DNA of 48,738 bases from Stappia sp. BW2 (GTDB taxonomy: Bacteria > Pseudomonadota > Alphaproteobacteria > Rhizobiales > Stappiaceae): assembly GCF_008107695.1 (NCBI RefSeq), contig NZ_VIRG01000046.1, positions 1-48,738 on the forward strand. Reading direction: 5' to 3'. This document shows positions 18,913-31,828 of the stretch, one piece after another. How positions within the stretch are numbered: the stretch's first letter is position 1; each line of letters opens with the position of its first letter. Both the position numbers and the translations under genes were made by a program. Below the pieces are notes generated by a model. That model was given only the letters and a program-made list of their open reading frames with translations, had not been told where the DNA came from and ran no database searches.

Positions 18913-19959
18913 ATGTCCCGTTTTACCCTGACCCGTCGTTCCATGCTCATGGGTGCCGCTGCCGCAGGCGCAACCCTTGCCGCACCATCCGTTCTGCGCG
19001 CCCAGACGAGCCGCGTCATCGTCGGCGCCTGGGGCGGGGACTACGAGCGTCTGCTCAAGTCGGCAGTCGATCCCAAGACCCAGGAAAGCGGCGTCGATCT
19101 CGTCATCGACACGGGTAACGCGACCTCGCGCAAGACCAAGATGATCACCGCCCTGCGCATTGGCGGCGGTGCAATGGACGTCTCCTGCCTGTCCAACTCC
19201 GACATGCATCAGATGTCCACCGCCGGCGCCCTGAAGCAGGTTGACGAACTCGGCCTTACCCGCCAGGACAAAATCTTCCCACAGTTCGCCAAGCCCTACG
19301 CCATCCCGCACATCTACAGCGCGATGACGATCATCTACGACCGCTCGCAGGTCGACACCCCGCCCACGTCAATTAAGGACCTGTGGACGAAGGAGTATCT
19401 GGGCAAGGTCGGTTTCTCCGACATTCTTTTCAATTACTACCTGGTGATCGCGGCAGCCACCTTCGGCAAGAATGGCAATGACTTCGCCGCAGCAAAGGCC
19501 GCTTACGAAGAGTACAAGGAAAAGTCCGGCGGCGTGCGTGTCTACTCCTCCAACGAGGCAATCGCAAACGCATTCAATGCCAAGGAGATCAATGCCACGA
19601 TCATGTGGAAGGCGCGCGCCTTCCAGTGGCGCAAGGCCGGGCTCGACCTCGTCGCAGTCGCCCCGAGCGAGGGTGCGGTTCCGGTGGTCTTCGAAGCCGG
19701 TTGCACATCCTTCGCCACGAACGTGAAGGGCGCGGGGGTCACTCTCGATGCCTTGCTCGATCCCGAGTTGCAGCTCAAGTTCGCTGAAGCGATGGGCTAC
19801 CTGCCTACGGTTTCCGACGCTCCGATCCCAGAAAAGATGCGCGAGGATCTCGGTTTCACCGACGCAGAGCGTGAGAACTTCATCCTGCCGGACCTCGACT
19901 ACATTGCCAAGGAGCAGAGCGAAACGCTCGCTTGGTGGAACCAGAGCTTCAAGGCCTGA
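18913..19959 (+). CDS. Periplasmic binding protein of the PotABCD-type transporter
   Basis: This 348-residue protein has a twin-arginine signal (TRRSMLMGAAAAG, cleavage after LRA) and an SBP_bac/PotD-like fold: VIVGAWGGDYERLLKSAV, then AMTIIYDRSQVDTPP and NEAIANAFNAKEINATIMWK. The Tat signal implies folding before export. A longer open frame reaches back to 18781 but lies inside the ATPase gene; ATG 18913 follows CGGAGAAGACA. It delivers the ligand to the two permeases. Confidence 0.88.
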   Translation: MSRFTLTRRSMLMGAAAAGATLAAPSVLRAQTSRVIVGAWGGDYERLLKSAVDPKTQESGVDLVIDTGNATSRKTKMITALRIGGGAMDVSCLSNSDMHQMSTAGALKQVDELGLTRQDKIFPQFAKPYAIPHIYSAMTIIYDRSQVDTPPTSIKDLWTKEYLGKVGFSDILFNYYLVIAAATFGKNGNDFAAAKAAYEEYKEKSGGVRVYSSNEAIANAFNAKEINATIMWKARAFQWRKAGLDLVAVAPSEGAVPVVFEAGCTSFATNVKGAGVTLDALLDPELQLKFAEAMGYLPTVSDAPIPEKMREDLGFTDAERENFILPDLDYIAKEQSETLAWWNQSFKA

Positions 19960-19965
19960 TCGCCG

Positions 19966-20829
19966 ATGGCTCTGTCCGCAACAGATCTGAAGCGTGGAGG
20001 GGCGGCGTCCGCGCTGCTCCTCCCCGCGACGCTGCTGGTGGTCGTGGCGCTGGTCGCGCCTATGCTGACGCTGTTACGCTACAGCTTCAACGCCTACGAC
20101 CCCATCATGCTGATGCGCGAGACCTTCACCCTGGAGAACTACGCGCGTTTCTTCGCCGAACCCTACTACCACGAGGTCATTCTCACGACCCTCGCGGTGG
20201 CATTTGGCGCAAGCTTTGGCGCCCTTCTGCTGGGCTTCCCGTTAGCTTATTTCCTCGCCCGCACAAAAAGCCGCTACAAGAGCCTTCTGGTCGTCCTCGT
20301 GGTGTTTCCGCTGCTGGTTGGCAACGTTGTACGCGCCGCCGGATGGATTGCGCTTTTCGGATCGCAGGGCATTCTGAACGTGACGCTGATAAAGCTCGGC
20401 CTCATAGAGAGCCCGCTTGAAATCATGTACACCGACTGGGCCGTGATCATCGGCACGCTTTCAGTCGTCATGCCCTTCATGGTGCTCAGCTTGCAGAGCG
20501 TGATCGAGAACGTCGATTTCTCGGTTGTGGACGCCGCTCTCAATCTCGGTGCGAGCCGATTCCAGGCCTTTCGCCTCGTCTTTCTCCCCCTCGTCATGCC
20601 TGGCGTGACCGCCGGCTTCGCGCTCATCTTCATCCTCTGCATGAACGCCTATGCGACGCCATATCTGCTTGGTGGGCCGGGCTACAAGATGATGGCTCCA
20701 GCGCTTTACGAGCAGATCTCGGTGATCTCGAACTGGCCGTTCGGCTCCGCCCTCGCCTTCATTCTCATGGCGACGACCGTTCTGGCGACCCTGGTGGTGA
20801 CGCGCGTCGTGCGCGGCAAAACCGTCTAG
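19966..20829 (+). CDS. Spermidine/putrescine-type ABC permease (PotB-like)
   Basis: This 287-residue inner-membrane permease with six hydrophobic segments starts seven bases after the binding-protein gene. The EAA loop is visible as DAALNLGASRFQAFRLVFLP near residue 187. The order permease, ATPase, binding protein, permease differs from E. coli potABCD but is common in alphaproteobacteria. It pairs with the permease at 16979. Confidence 0.88.
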   Translation: MALSATDLKRGGAASALLLPATLLVVVALVAPMLTLLRYSFNAYDPIMLMRETFTLENYARFFAEPYYHEVILTTLAVAFGASFGALLLGFPLAYFLARTKSRYKSLLVVLVVFPLLVGNVVRAAGWIALFGSQGILNVTLIKLGLIESPLEIMYTDWAVIIGTLSVVMPFMVLSLQSVIENVDFSVVDAALNLGASRFQAFRLVFLPLVMPGVTAGFALIFILCMNAYATPYLLGGPGYKMMAPALYEQISVISNWPFGSALAFILMATTVLATLVVTRVVRGKTV

Positions 20830-20861
20830 CTTTCCAATCCAAAAAAGAAAGGCTCCCCGAA

Positions 20862-22040
20862 ATGGGTTTCCTGTCCTCTGACGTCTTCGAACACCGGATA
20901 TCGGCGCTTCGCGCCGTAATGGCCCGCAAAGGGCTCGACGCCGTGGTTCTGTTTGGCGCAGACTCCGAGTTCTATACCAACTGGATTGTCGACGTTCAGG
21001 TGTGGGAACGCCCCGTCGCGGTGGTCGTTCCCGCTGAGGGCGAGATCTTTGCCGTCCTGCACTCTCTTTCGACACACCACTTCCGCTTCGCCCGTGAGCG
21101 CGGCAGCGCATGGCTCGCCGACGTGGAGTTCTACTACGAGCATCAGCGCGAGGGCGTACGGCTCTTGACCGGTTTTCACGACCATGTGGCCGACCGGTTG
21201 CGTGCGCGTGGGCTGCATGGTGCTACGTTTGGCCACGATGGCGCCTCCGCCCACATGACCGCGATCATCGCCTCGCTGGGCGGCGGCAAGGCCGTACCCA
21301 TGGTTCAGGACCTCCGCGATCTGCGTCTGGTGAAGACCGACGAGGAAATTGCGCTGATGCGCGAAGCCGCCTCCATCTCCGACTGGCTTCAGGACCGCTA
21401 TCGCGAGAACATCCGGCCCGGCCGCTTGATTCAAGAGCTGGACGTGGAGATGCAGCGCCAGGCCGTGGTCGAGGCCGCTCGCCGTTTCCCGGGCCAGAAC
21501 TGTGAGTGGCGCATCTACACCCTGCGCGGCGAGCATTCCTCCTCCCCGCACGGCAACGGCGCACAAACCGGTGCAACGATCCAGGAAGGTGACGGACTGG
21601 TGAATATCATCATACCGCGTCTCAATGGCTGCACCATCGAGAACGAGCGCACGCTCTTCTGCGGCCGTCCGTCGAAGGCGCAGGAAGAGGCTTATGACGC
21701 CGCCCTCCAGGCCCAGATAGCGGCCATCGAAGCGATGCGACCCGGCCAAACCGTATGTGGTATCGACAATGCCGCCCGCGAGGTGATCGAGGCCCGCGGC
21801 TTTGGCGAAAACATCATGCACCGGACCGGCCACGGTGTGGGCATGCGCGGTCACGAGTATCCGGCCGACACCGCTTTCAACACCCGTCTTCTGATGAAGA
21901 ACGAAGTGTACTCAGCAGAGCCCGGCATCTATATCTGGGGCCTAGGAGGATTCCGGTTGGATGACACGGTTGTTGTCGCCGATACCCCGGAGGTGCTGAC
22001 CAAGACTTCGAAGGACATCGGGGTCCAGACGATCCTCTGA
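20862..22040 (+). CDS. M24-fold (Xaa-Pro peptidase/creatinase-like) hydrolase with altered metal site
   Basis: This 392-residue protein has an N-terminal creatinase_N domain (about 10-155) and a C-terminal pita-bread domain (about 163-385). Canonical M24 peptidases bind two metals with D, D, H, E, E. Here the matching positions are Asn248 (VNIIIP), Glu260 (IENERT), His324 (HRTGHGVGM), Glu353 (SAEPG) and Asp367 (RLDDT), so three of five differ. This pattern resembles creatinase-like members that work without metal. Cleavage of a C-N bond in the substrate imported by the adjacent transporter is likely; a dipeptidase role is less so. AAGAAAGG is the ribosome site. Confidence 0.82.
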   Translation: MGFLSSDVFEHRISALRAVMARKGLDAVVLFGADSEFYTNWIVDVQVWERPVAVVVPAEGEIFAVLHSLSTHHFRFARERGSAWLADVEFYYEHQREGVRLLTGFHDHVADRLRARGLHGATFGHDGASAHMTAIIASLGGGKAVPMVQDLRDLRLVKTDEEIALMREAASISDWLQDRYRENIRPGRLIQELDVEMQRQAVVEAARRFPGQNCEWRIYTLRGEHSSSPHGNGAQTGATIQEGDGLVNIIIPRLNGCTIENERTLFCGRPSKAQEEAYDAALQAQIAAIEAMRPGQTVCGIDNAAREVIEARGFGENIMHRTGHGVGMRGHEYPADTAFNTRLLMKNEVYSAEPGIYIWGLGGFRLDDTVVVADTPEVLTKTSKDIGVQTIL

Positions 22041-22098
22041 CACGACATCGGGCGGACGCGCTCCCTCGAGGTGCGCCCGCCCCTTACCGGAGTACGGA

Positions 22099-22755
22099 AT
22101 GACAGGCAGGAAGCCACCTCGCCGGACACAGGCGGAAAAATCCGCAGCCATGCGTTTGAAGCTGTGCGAGGCCACCTTGAGTGCCCTCGCTGAAGTCGGC
22201 TATGAGAAGACCACAACGCAGGAAATCTGCGCCCGTGCCGGTGTTTCGCGCGGTGCTCTCACGCACCAGTTTCCCACCCGCGTCGACATCCTGTCGGCTG
22301 CATTCGAACATCTGTTGGAAGCCTGGGAAGCGGAGCGGCGCACACATATCGCCTCACTGCCCGAAGGACAGCCAATAAGCTTCGAAGCCTACACCCGGCA
22401 CCTGTGGCGTGTGGTCTTTTCCTCGCAAAACTATGTGGCAGCGCTCGAGTTGATGATGGCGGCCCGGATGGACGGGGATCTTGCTGCCAATCTGCGCAGC
22501 GTCCTTGCCCGGTGGCGCTCCGTGCGCGACTTCCTCTCCCTGCAGTTGCTGGGGCGTGAAGATGAGGCGGAGGACCCGCAGGTCCTGACCTTCCTGCATT
22601 TAAACCTGTGTATGCTGCGTGGTATCGCAATCCACGGCAGTTTCGATGCGTCGGAAGAAGAGCGGGAGCGCCTGCTCGACGCCTGGCTTGAATTCCTCGG
22701 AAGCCGCGCTGACGTGATGCCGGGCTACAGTCCCGAGGTTCTGGACCGCGTCTGA
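22099..22755 (+). CDS. TetR-family regulator of the ABC/M24 operon
   Basis: This 218-residue regulator has an N-terminal HTH (ALAEVGYEKTTTQEICARAG then VSRGALTHQFPTRVDIL) at about 30-75 and an all-helical ligand domain behind it. As last gene of the operon, 58 bases after the M24 gene, it most likely senses the imported compound or its product and represses the promoter near 16950. An arginine-rich N-terminal arm (MTGRKPPRRTQAEK) may contact the minor groove. Confidence 0.87.
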   Translation: MTGRKPPRRTQAEKSAAMRLKLCEATLSALAEVGYEKTTTQEICARAGVSRGALTHQFPTRVDILSAAFEHLLEAWEAERRTHIASLPEGQPISFEAYTRHLWRVVFSSQNYVAALELMMAARMDGDLAANLRSVLARWRSVRDFLSLQLLGREDEAEDPQVLTFLHLNLCMLRGIAIHGSFDASEEERERLLDAWLEFLGSRADVMPGYSPEVLDRV

Positions 22756-22826
22756 GATGCGACGTCGACATTGACAACCAGGTTTGGTCGGCCTGCATGG
22801 CGAGCTGTCACATTGTTTGAAGTATA

Positions 22827-22853
22827 GACGCGGGAAGCCGCGTCGGCTTTTTT
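22827..22853 (+). terminator. Intrinsic terminator after the TetR gene
   Basis: GACGCGG and CCGCGTC form a perfect 7-bp stem with loop GAAG, followed by GGC and six T. This is a textbook rho-independent terminator about 70 bases after the TetR stop. Confidence 0.88.
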
Positions 22854-23030
22854 CAGACGTGTCGTTCACCCACGGCTTTCCACGCGGCCATGGCCCAAAG
22901 TCGATAATCTCGAATTTGTGCTGCAGAGTGGATGGCGTGTGATGGGACGAAGAGGTTCCGCTCAGAGGAAAACATCGACACAAAGTGCTGCAGTGACCTG
23001 ATCGACCGATAAGCCCTGGCGCGTTTGTTC
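22853..23030 (-). mobile_element. IS6-family remnant, transposase C-terminus
   Basis: The minus-strand frame ending at 22853 reads SIRSLQHFVSMFSSERNLF and then ends MAAWKAV. This corresponds to the C-terminal SAQRFLSMHAAVHNTFN..MxxWR signature of IS6 transposases of the type seen at the window ends. Only about 60 codons remain. The remnant begins within about 40 bases of the cbbE stop, so an IS6 element once bordered the cbb operon here. Confidence 0.6.
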
Positions 23031-23067
23031 CCGCTTTCCAAATGGAAGATGGGAATTCTCGGCTCGA

Positions 23068-23769
23068 TCATGCCGCCTTTCTGCTTGCCTCTGCCGCCGC
23101 TTCGCGAAGGGTGCGGATATTGTCGCCGTAAACGGATGGAACCTGTACGGAGCCGCCCCGGAACACGGCGGAACCCGCGACCAACACACTCGCCCCGGCA
23201 TCCGACACCAGAGGCGCGGTTGCCGGGTCGATGCCTCCGTCGACCTCGATCAGGATCGGCCGGTCACCGACGAGTGCCTTCAGTCGGCGGATCTGGTCAA
23301 CCTGCGTTTCAATGAATTTCTGGCCGCCGAAACCGGGGTTCACTGTCATGACCAAGATCAGGTCACAAAGGTCCAGGAGGGGAGCGGCCGCCTCTACCGG
23401 TGTTCCCGGATTGAGGGCGAGCCCGGCCTTTTTCCCCGTCGCACGGATGGCCTGGAGCGTCCGGTGGGGGTGGGGGCCGGCTTCCAGATGCGCGGTGATG
23501 ATGTCCGCCCCCGCCTCTGCGAAAGACTCGATATAGGGGTCGGCAGGCGCGATCATCAGGTGGACGTCCATCACCGTTGTTATGTGGGGCCGGATCGCCT
23601 TGCAGAGTTGCGGGCCGAAGGTCAGGTTCGGCACGAAATGACCGTCCATCACGTCGACATGTACCCAATCGCAGCCCTGTTGCTCGATTGCCCGGATTTC
23701 GGCGCCGAAATCGGCGAAGTCGGCGGAGAGGATCGAGGGGGCAATCTTGACGGAAGGTTCGAAGGTCAT
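23068..23769 (-). CDS. cbbE: Ribulose-5-phosphate 3-epimerase, last gene of the cbb operon
   Basis: This 233-residue TIM-barrel enzyme interconverts xylulose 5-phosphate and ribulose 5-phosphate, refilling the RuBisCO substrate pool. Motifs are APSILSADF, the metal/catalytic WVHVDVMDGHFVPNLTFG (split across Asp and His ligands), MDVHLMI with the second His, VNPGFGGQKF and VDGGI with the second catalytic Asp. The length fits the family. It is 35 bases downstream of cbbX and closes the operon. Confidence 0.94.
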   Translation of the reverse strand: MTFEPSVKIAPSILSADFADFGAEIRAIEQQGCDWVHVDVMDGHFVPNLTFGPQLCKAIRPHITTVMDVHLMIAPADPYIESFAEAGADIITAHLEAGPHPHRTLQAIRATGKKAGLALNPGTPVEAAAPLLDLCDLILVMTVNPGFGGQKFIETQVDQIRRLKALVGDRPILIEVDGGIDPATAPLVSDAGASVLVAGSAVFRGGSVQVPSVYGDNIRTLREAAAEASRKAA

Positions 23770-23804
23770 CTGTCTGTCCTCTGAGGTTTGCTTAAGTGGT
23801 CCGG

Positions 23805-24752
23805 CTACACCGCCGCTTGCGGCCGGGCGGCAAGGTCGGTATCGAGGCCGCCCCTGAAGACACGGCTTGCCCGAATGTCCGGTTCGCAGATCATCGACAG
23901 GGCATCGGCATCCAGCGGGCCTTTGGCTTCGCTGAAGAGACGGTTGGCCTGGCGCAGGCGCGCCCGGTCGAGGGCATTGCGCACCGAGCGGGCATTGGCG
24001 AAGTGCGGCTGCTGCCGGCGGAGGCCGATATAGTCGGCCAAAGCCCGCTCGGCGGCGTCATCGAGAAAATAGTTCTGCGCCGCCAGCATGGACTTGGCGA
24101 TGCGCAGCAATTCCTCCTCCGCGTAGTCAGGAAAATCGATGTGATGGGCGATGCGGGAACGGAAGCCGGGATTGGCTGAAAAGAACTGGTCCATCTTGTT
24201 GGCGTAGCCAGCCATGATGACGACCAGGTCGTCGCGGTTGTTCTCCATCACCTGCAACAGGATTTCGATCGCTTCCTGGCCGTAGTCGCGCTCGTTGTCG
24301 GGCTTGTAAAGGTAATAGGCCTCGTCGATGAAGAGGACGCCACCCATGGCCTTCTTCAGCACCTCTTTTGTCTTGGGCGCCGTATGGCCGATGTACTGAC
24401 CGACCAGATCGTCGCGTGTCACGGATACGAGATGGCCCTTGCGCACATAGCCGAGGCGATGCAACAGGCCTGCCATCATCAGCGCGACCGTGGTCTTACC
24501 TGTTCCCGGATTGCCGGTGAAGGACATGTGCAAGGTAGGGGTCTCCTGGGTAAGTCCCATTTCGCGCCGGGCACGGTCGACCAGGAGCAAAGCCGCGGTC
24601 TCGCGGATGCGCTGCTTGACCGGTGCAAGGCCGATCAGGTGCTCGTCCAGTTCCCTGAGGACATCGGCAACCCCGGACGATTCATACTCGGTGGCCAGAT
24701 CGATCGTGGTCGGCGGAGCCTTTTCAGTTGCATCGATCATCTCGGTGGTCAT
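23805..24752 (-). CDS. cbbX: Red-type RuBisCO activase CbbX
   Basis: This 315-residue AAA+ protein forms hexamers that pull the C-terminal tail of CbbL to release inhibitory sugar phosphates. Walker A is GNPGTGKTT and Walker [12 protein letters not shown]; the pore loop region contains [11 protein letters not shown], and the arginine finger lies in [12 protein letters not shown]. The start at 24752 follows GGAGCGTGCGCA; the longer open frame runs into cbbS. CbbX is specific to red-type form I enzymes, which agrees with the cbbL and cbbS found upstream. Confidence 0.95.
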   Translation of the reverse strand: MTTEMIDATEKAPPTTIDLATEYESSGVADVLRELDEHLIGLAPVKQRIRETAALLLVDRARREMGLTQETPTLHMSFTGNPGTGKTTVALMMAGLLHRLGYVRKGHLVSVTRDDLVGQYIGHTAPKTKEVLKKAMGGVLFIDEAYYLYKPDNERDYGQEAIEILLQVMENNRDDLVVIMAGYANKMDQFFSANPGFRSRIAHHIDFPDYAEEELLRIAKSMLAAQNYFLDDAAERALADYIGLRRQQPHFANARSVRNALDRARLRQANRLFSEAKGPLDADALSMICEPDIRASRVFRGGLDTDLAARPQAAV

Positions 24753-24823
24753 TGCGCACGCTCCTGCATTTGCGGAAGAGCCGCACGCTGTCCTGCAGCG
24801 TGCGAAGGTGGGCCGGTCGAGGT

Positions 24824-25213
24824 TCAGTAGCGCACGTCCCAGCTGTATTTCTGGGCGCGGTCGATGAAGTCGATGCGCTGCATATGGATCTTCGGCTCTG
24901 CTGCCGGACGGTTGACGATGAAGGACATCTTGACCGACTCGATGCCGCGCACGTCGTCGAAGGCATTGATGCGGATATAGGCGTCCGGATGAGCCTTGCG
25001 GCAGTCTTCCAGTTCCATCATCACGCCCTTGGCGTCCCGCAGGTCGAACATGGGGTTGCCCCACATATCCCAATAGGTGTTGCGCGGATGCGGGTCGTTG
25101 GTGAACTCCACACCGATCGCCCAATCTTGCTGCAGGCAGTATTCGATCTGGGCGCTGATCTGGGCATCGGTTAGATCGGGCAGAAACGAAAAACATCCTT
25201 GAGTGATGCGCAT
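24824..25213 (-). CDS. cbbS: RuBisCO small subunit, form IC (red type)
   Basis: This 129-residue protein starts [16 protein letters not shown], as in proteobacterial red-type small subunits. The C-terminal extension after about residue 100 ([19 protein letters not shown]) forms the beta-hairpin that fills the central solvent channel in red-type enzymes. Eight copies cap the CbbL octamer. It starts 12 bases after cbbL behind GAGGAGAACGACTC. Confidence 0.95.
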   Translation of the reverse strand: MRITQGCFSFLPDLTDAQISAQIEYCLQQDWAIGVEFTNDPHPRNTYWDMWGNPMFDLRDAKGVMMELEDCRKAHPDAYIRINAFDDVRGIESVKMSFIVNRPAAEPKIHMQRIDFIDRAQKYSWDVRY

Positions 25214-25225
25214 GAGTCGTTCTCC

Positions 25226-27795
<2,570 letters not shown>

Positions 27796-27811
27796 GGAGA
27801 TCTCCTCGAGG

Positions 27812-29800
27812 TTACAGAAGTGCTTTTGCAGCGGTGGCGACGGCGACCGGGGTGATGCCGAAATGGTCGTAGAGGTCGGAAGCCGGGGCCGATGCGCCGA
27901 AGCCGGTCATGCCGACAAATGCGCCGCCGGAACCGATCAGGACGTCCCAGCCCTGACGGACAGCCGCCTCCACACCCACGCGTGGCGCTGTGCCGAGCAC
28001 TGCGTCGCAATACGCCTGATCCTGACAGGTAAAGAGTTCGAAAGAGGGGGCAGAGACAACGGCGGCCTTGATGCCGTTGATCGCCAGAAGGTCTGCGGCA
28101 GCAAGCGCGATCTCGACCTCTGACCCGGTGGCGATCAGCGTCAAATGACGAGCACCGCACGGTTCCTTCAGCAAATAGGCGCCGCGGCGGGTCCTGTTTT
28201 CGCCTGTGTGATCCTTGCGGACCGTCGGCAGTCCCTGCCGGGACAGGCACAACACCGTTGGCGTCTTCTTCGCGGTCGCGGCAATTTCCCAGGCTTCGGC
28301 GGTCTCCACGGCGTCGGCAGGGCGGATGACGGTCAGGTTCGGCATGGCTCTCAGGGAGGCAAGCGTCTCGACCGGCTGATGGGTCGGGCCGTCCTCACCA
28401 AGGCCGATGCTGTCATGGGTCATGACGTAGGTCACCGGCACGCCCATCAGGGCTGAAAGACGGATTGACGGCCGGCAATAATCGGCAAAAGCCAGGAACG
28501 TGCCACCATAGGTGCGGAACCCGCCGTGAAGCGTGATGCCGTTCATGGCCGCTGCCATGCCGTGTTCACGAATGCCGTAGTGGAGATAGTTGCCGCCGAA
28601 ATTTGTCCGGGAGACTGCTCGCATGCCACTCGTCCGGGTATTGTTCGACCCGGTCAGGTCGGCCGAGCCGCCGATCGTGTTCGGCAGCACGGAATTGACC
28701 ACCTCAAGGGCCAATTCCGAAGCCTTGCGCGTTGCGATCTTCGGCGCGTCCACGCTGAGCTGTCGCTTGTGATCGCTGATCGCCTTACCGAGGGTATCTG
28801 CGTCCGGTTCGGCGAAACTTGCGTCGAACTCTGCCACCCGGGGGTGTGCTGCCTTTCGTCGTTTCCAGGCCTCGTTCGCAATGCGGCCGCGCCGCGAAAC
28901 AGCCAACCAGGCATCTCGAACCGGTTGCGGAACCTCGAAAGCAGCATGCGGCCAATCCAGCGCCTTCCGGGTCGCCGCAATCTCCTCGTCTCCGAGGGGC
29001 TCGCCATGAACCTTGTGGCTGCCCGCCTTGTTGGGGGCGCCCTTGCCGATGACCGTGTTGCAGGCGATCAGCGACGGCTTGCCTGTTTCTTCGCAAGCAT
29101 TGGCTATGGCGTCGGCGATCGCATCCATGTCATGACCGTCGATAGCCTGCACCTGCCAGCCGGCGGCATCAAACCGTTTCATTTGATCCATTGATGTCGA
29201 CAGGTCCGTGGCACCGTCGATGGTGATCCGGTTGTCGTCCCAGAAGACGATCAGGCGTCCAAGGCCGAGGTGGCCGGCGAGGTCGATCGCCTCGTGGCTG
29301 ATGCCTTCCATCAGGCAGCCGTCACCGGCAAGAACATAGGTGTAGTGGTTGACAAGATTGTTGTCGAAACGGGCATTCAGCATGCGTTCTGCCAATGCCA
29401 TCCCCACTGCGGTGGCGATGCCCTGGCCGAGCGGTCCCGTGGTCGTCTCGATGCCCTTGGCATGGCCGTACTCGGGATGACCCGCCGTGCGTGAGCCGAG
29501 TTGGCGGAAGCGGCGAAGCTGCTCCGCGTCCATGTCGTCATAGCCGAGCAGGTGGTGGATTGCGTAGAGCAGCATCGAAGCGTGACCCGCGCTCAGCACG
29601 AAGCGGTCACGGTCTGGCCAGTCGGGATCTGACGGATCGATCTTGATGAAGCGGTTGAAGAGCACCGCGGCAACATCAGCAAGGCCCATCGGCGCGCCGG
29701 GATGCCCGGACTTTGCCGCCTGGACCGCATCCATCGCAAGGGCGCGAATGGCGTTGGCCATCGCGGATTCCGTTGCTTGCATGGTGACCTGAATGTTCAT
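27812..29800 (-). CDS. cbbT: Transketolase
   Basis: This 662-residue thiamine-diphosphate enzyme transfers two-carbon units to regenerate pentose phosphates. Visible motifs are [13 protein letters not shown], the ThDP site [14 protein letters not shown] (GDG..N type), [17 protein letters not shown] in the pyrimidine domain and a C-terminal transketolase_C domain. The start at 29800 has GGAGAGCCCA; the frame continues to 30202 inside cbbP. It starts 12 bases after cbbP. Confidence 0.95.
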   Translation of the reverse strand: MNIQVTMQATESAMANAIRALAMDAVQAAKSGHPGAPMGLADVAAVLFNRFIKIDPSDPDWPDRDRFVLSAGHASMLLYAIHHLLGYDDMDAEQLRRFRQLGSRTAGHPEYGHAKGIETTTGPLGQGIATAVGMALAERMLNARFDNNLVNHYTYVLAGDGCLMEGISHEAIDLAGHLGLGRLIVFWDDNRITIDGATDLSTSMDQMKRFDAAGWQVQAIDGHDMDAIADAIANACEETGKPSLIACNTVIGKGAPNKAGSHKVHGEPLGDEEIAATRKALDWPHAAFEVPQPVRDAWLAVSRRGRIANEAWKRRKAAHPRVAEFDASFAEPDADTLGKAISDHKRQLSVDAPKIATRKASELALEVVNSVLPNTIGGSADLTGSNNTRTSGMRAVSRTNFGGNYLHYGIREHGMAAAMNGITLHGGFRTYGGTFLAFADYCRPSIRLSALMGVPVTYVMTHDSIGLGEDGPTHQPVETLASLRAMPNLTVIRPADAVETAEAWEIAATAKKTPTVLCLSRQGLPTVRKDHTGENRTRRGAYLLKEPCGARHLTLIATGSEVEIALAAADLLAINGIKAAVVSAPSFELFTCQDQAYCDAVLGTAPRVGVEAAVRQGWDVLIGSGGAFVGMTGFGASAPASDLYDHFGITPVAVATAAKALL

Positions 29801-29811
29801 TGGGCTCTCCT

Positions 29812-30684
29812 TTAGGCGCGTCTGGATTCGTTGACGAGGCGGAGGATCATCGGGGTGAAGATCAGCTGCATCGCCAGATCCATCTTGCCGCCGGGAATGA
29901 CGATGGAATTGGCGCGGGTCATCCAGCTGTCGTGGATCATGGTCCGCAGATAGGCGAAATCGATGCCGCGCGGGTTCTTGAAGCGGATGACCACGAGGCT
30001 CTCGTCCGCGGTCGGAATCCAGCGCGCGATAAACGGGTTTGACGTGTCCACCACCGGAACCCGCTGGAAATTGATGTCGGTTTCGGTGAATTGCGGGCAG
30101 ATACAGTGCACATAGGCATGCATGCGCCGAAGGATCGTGTCCGTCACGGCCTCGGTCGAATAGCCCCGCCGGGCCTTGTCGCGGTGGATCTTCTGGATCC
30201 ACTCCAGATTGATCACCGGGACGACGCCGATCTTAAGATCCGCGAGCGCTGACAGGTTGACGCTGTCATTTACGACGGCGCCATGGAGCCCTTCGTAGAA
30301 CAGCAGGTCCGAGCCTTCCTCAAAAGGCGCCCAGCCGGTGAAGGTTCCAGGTTCAGCGCCATAACGTTCGGCTTCTTCCTCGTCATGGATATAATGGCGG
30401 GTTTCGCCCTGGCCGGTTTCGGCATAGGTGCGGAAGACCTCTGCAAGCTTTTCCAGTTCGTTTGCGTCATAGCTGAAATGGCTGAAGGTCTCGTCGCCGG
30501 CGCTCTTGCGGACATCAAGCTCCCGTTTCATCTCTGCCCGGTCGTAACGGTGAAAGGCATCCCCCTCGATCGAAACGGTGCTGATGCCCTCCCGACGGAA
30601 TATCTGATCGAAGGTGCTCTTGACCGTCGTAGTGCCCGAACCCGAGGAGCCAGTCACCGAGATAATCGGATGTTTCTTGGACAT
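29812..30684 (-). CDS. cbbP: Phosphoribulokinase
   Basis: This 290-residue enzyme phosphorylates ribulose 5-phosphate to ribulose 1,5-bisphosphate and is diagnostic for the Calvin cycle. The P-loop is GSSGSGTTT, slightly different from GxxxxGKS as in all bacterial PRKs. Catalytic Asp lies in [13 protein letters not shown], and [11 protein letters not shown] forms the Walker B-like strand. It is the octameric bacterial type of normal length, lacking the cysteine-regulated loop of cyanobacterial enzymes. Confidence 0.96.
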   Translation of the reverse strand: MSKKHPIISVTGSSGSGTTTVKSTFDQIFRREGISTVSIEGDAFHRYDRAEMKRELDVRKSAGDETFSHFSYDANELEKLAEVFRTYAETGQGETRHYIHDEEEAERYGAEPGTFTGWAPFEEGSDLLFYEGLHGAVVNDSVNLSALADLKIGVVPVINLEWIQKIHRDKARRGYSTEAVTDTILRRMHAYVHCICPQFTETDINFQRVPVVDTSNPFIARWIPTADESLVVIRFKNPRGIDFAYLRTMIHDSWMTRANSIVIPGGKMDLAMQLIFTPMILRLVNESRRA

Positions 30685-30727
30685 GATAATACCTCAGATC
30701 CTTGTCGTGCCAACGCGGGCACAGGTC

Positions 30728-31735
30728 TCAGCCACGAAACAGGCCACGGGTGCCGAACAAGGCAGAGACTTCCTGGTCGGGCAGGTCATGATAGGCGGTA
30801 ACCCGGTCAACCTTGTCGGCCGATCCGAAAACAAACCCCGTACGCTGGTGTAGGGTTTGAGCGGTCTGGTCGAGTACGCGGTCGGTGCCGGTGGTCGCCT
30901 TGCCGCGGGCCTGTTCAACCAGGAAAGCAATAGGCGCACATTCATAGACGATCCTGAGACGCCCTTTTTCGTAGCCGGGCCGGCTGTCCGCCGGATACAG
31001 GAAGATGCCTCCCCGGCTCAGGATCCGGTGAGTTTCAGCCACCAGCGAGGCCACCCAGCGCATGTTGAAGTTTTTCGACCGGGGGCCTTCGTCGCCTGCC
31101 AGGCAATCGTCGATATAGGCCCGTACCGGCCTGGACCAATGGCGGTAGTTCGACGCGTTGATGGCGAATTCCCTGGCGTTTTCGGGAATGACCAGGTGGT
31201 CATTGATCAGCTTGAACTGCAGATCGGTGGGGTCCAGCACATAGTGCAGCACGCCTGCGCCGAAGGTCAGGATAAGCGCGGTCTGCGGGCCATAGATGAA
31301 ATACCCGGCCGCAATCTGTTCCCGGGCCGGCCGCAGGAAAGACGCTTCGCGATCCGCTTTGGCATCGAACACGGAAAATATGGTGCCGATAGATACGTTG
31401 ACGTCAATGTTCGAGGAACCATCGAGCGGATCGATCGCGAGCGCCAGCCAGCCGTTCGGATCGATCTCCAGGACACTTTCCTGTTCCTCGGAAGCATACC
31501 AGCGCACGCCGCAACCGGTCACCGCGTCAGCGAACGCGAGATCGGCTTCGATATCGAGCGCTTTCTGGGAGTCGCCTCCGGTGTTCCGGCCGACTTCGGC
31601 TGCGAACGCCTCCTCCAGCGGTCCCCTTGCGATCTTTCGCGACAGCGTAATGGCCACGCGGCAGAGAGCGTCGACCAGGGCCTGGCATTCAGCCGGAAGA
31701 TGGTCGCATTTTTCTGCTAGGCGATTGTCGATCAT
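30728..31735 (-). CDS. cbbF: Fructose-1,6/sedoheptulose-1,7-bisphosphatase, class I
   Basis: This 335-residue enzyme removes the C1 phosphate from fructose and probably sedoheptulose bisphosphate. Mg-binding motifs are YASEEQE and [12 protein letters not shown]. The sugar-binding region includes [17 protein letters not shown] and GGIFLYPAD. It is the first gene of the operon. ATG 31735 starts a normal N-terminus; the open frame to 31951 crosses the cbbR start and is rejected. CbbF, like PRK, is expected to be switched on by CbbR. Confidence 0.94.
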   Translation of the reverse strand: MIDNRLAEKCDHLPAECQALVDALCRVAITLSRKIARGPLEEAFAAEVGRNTGGDSQKALDIEADLAFADAVTGCGVRWYASEEQESVLEIDPNGWLALAIDPLDGSSNIDVNVSIGTIFSVFDAKADREASFLRPAREQIAAGYFIYGPQTALILTFGAGVLHYVLDPTDLQFKLINDHLVIPENAREFAINASNYRHWSRPVRAYIDDCLAGDEGPRSKNFNMRWVASLVAETHRILSRGGIFLYPADSRPGYEKGRLRIVYECAPIAFLVEQARGKATTGTDRVLDQTAQTLHQRTGFVFGSADKVDRVTAYHDLPDQEVSALFGTRGLFRG

Positions 31736-31828
31736 CAAGGCCTCCCGTCCTCGTGGATGGCCTTGATATTCAGGGTTTTGAAAATAAACTAAATTTAAAA
31801 ATTCAGAACCTTGTTTTAGAATAATTAA
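31736..31828. promoter_or_regulatory. cbbR-cbbF divergent control region
   Basis: This 93-base AT-rich gap must hold both promoters and the CbbR sites. TTCA-GGGTTT-TGAA at 31769-31782 is a LysR-type T-N-A dyad, and a further ATTCAGAACC occurs at 31801-31810. CbbR normally binds such paired sites between cbbR and the operon; assignment here is by position and pattern. Confidence 0.65.
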
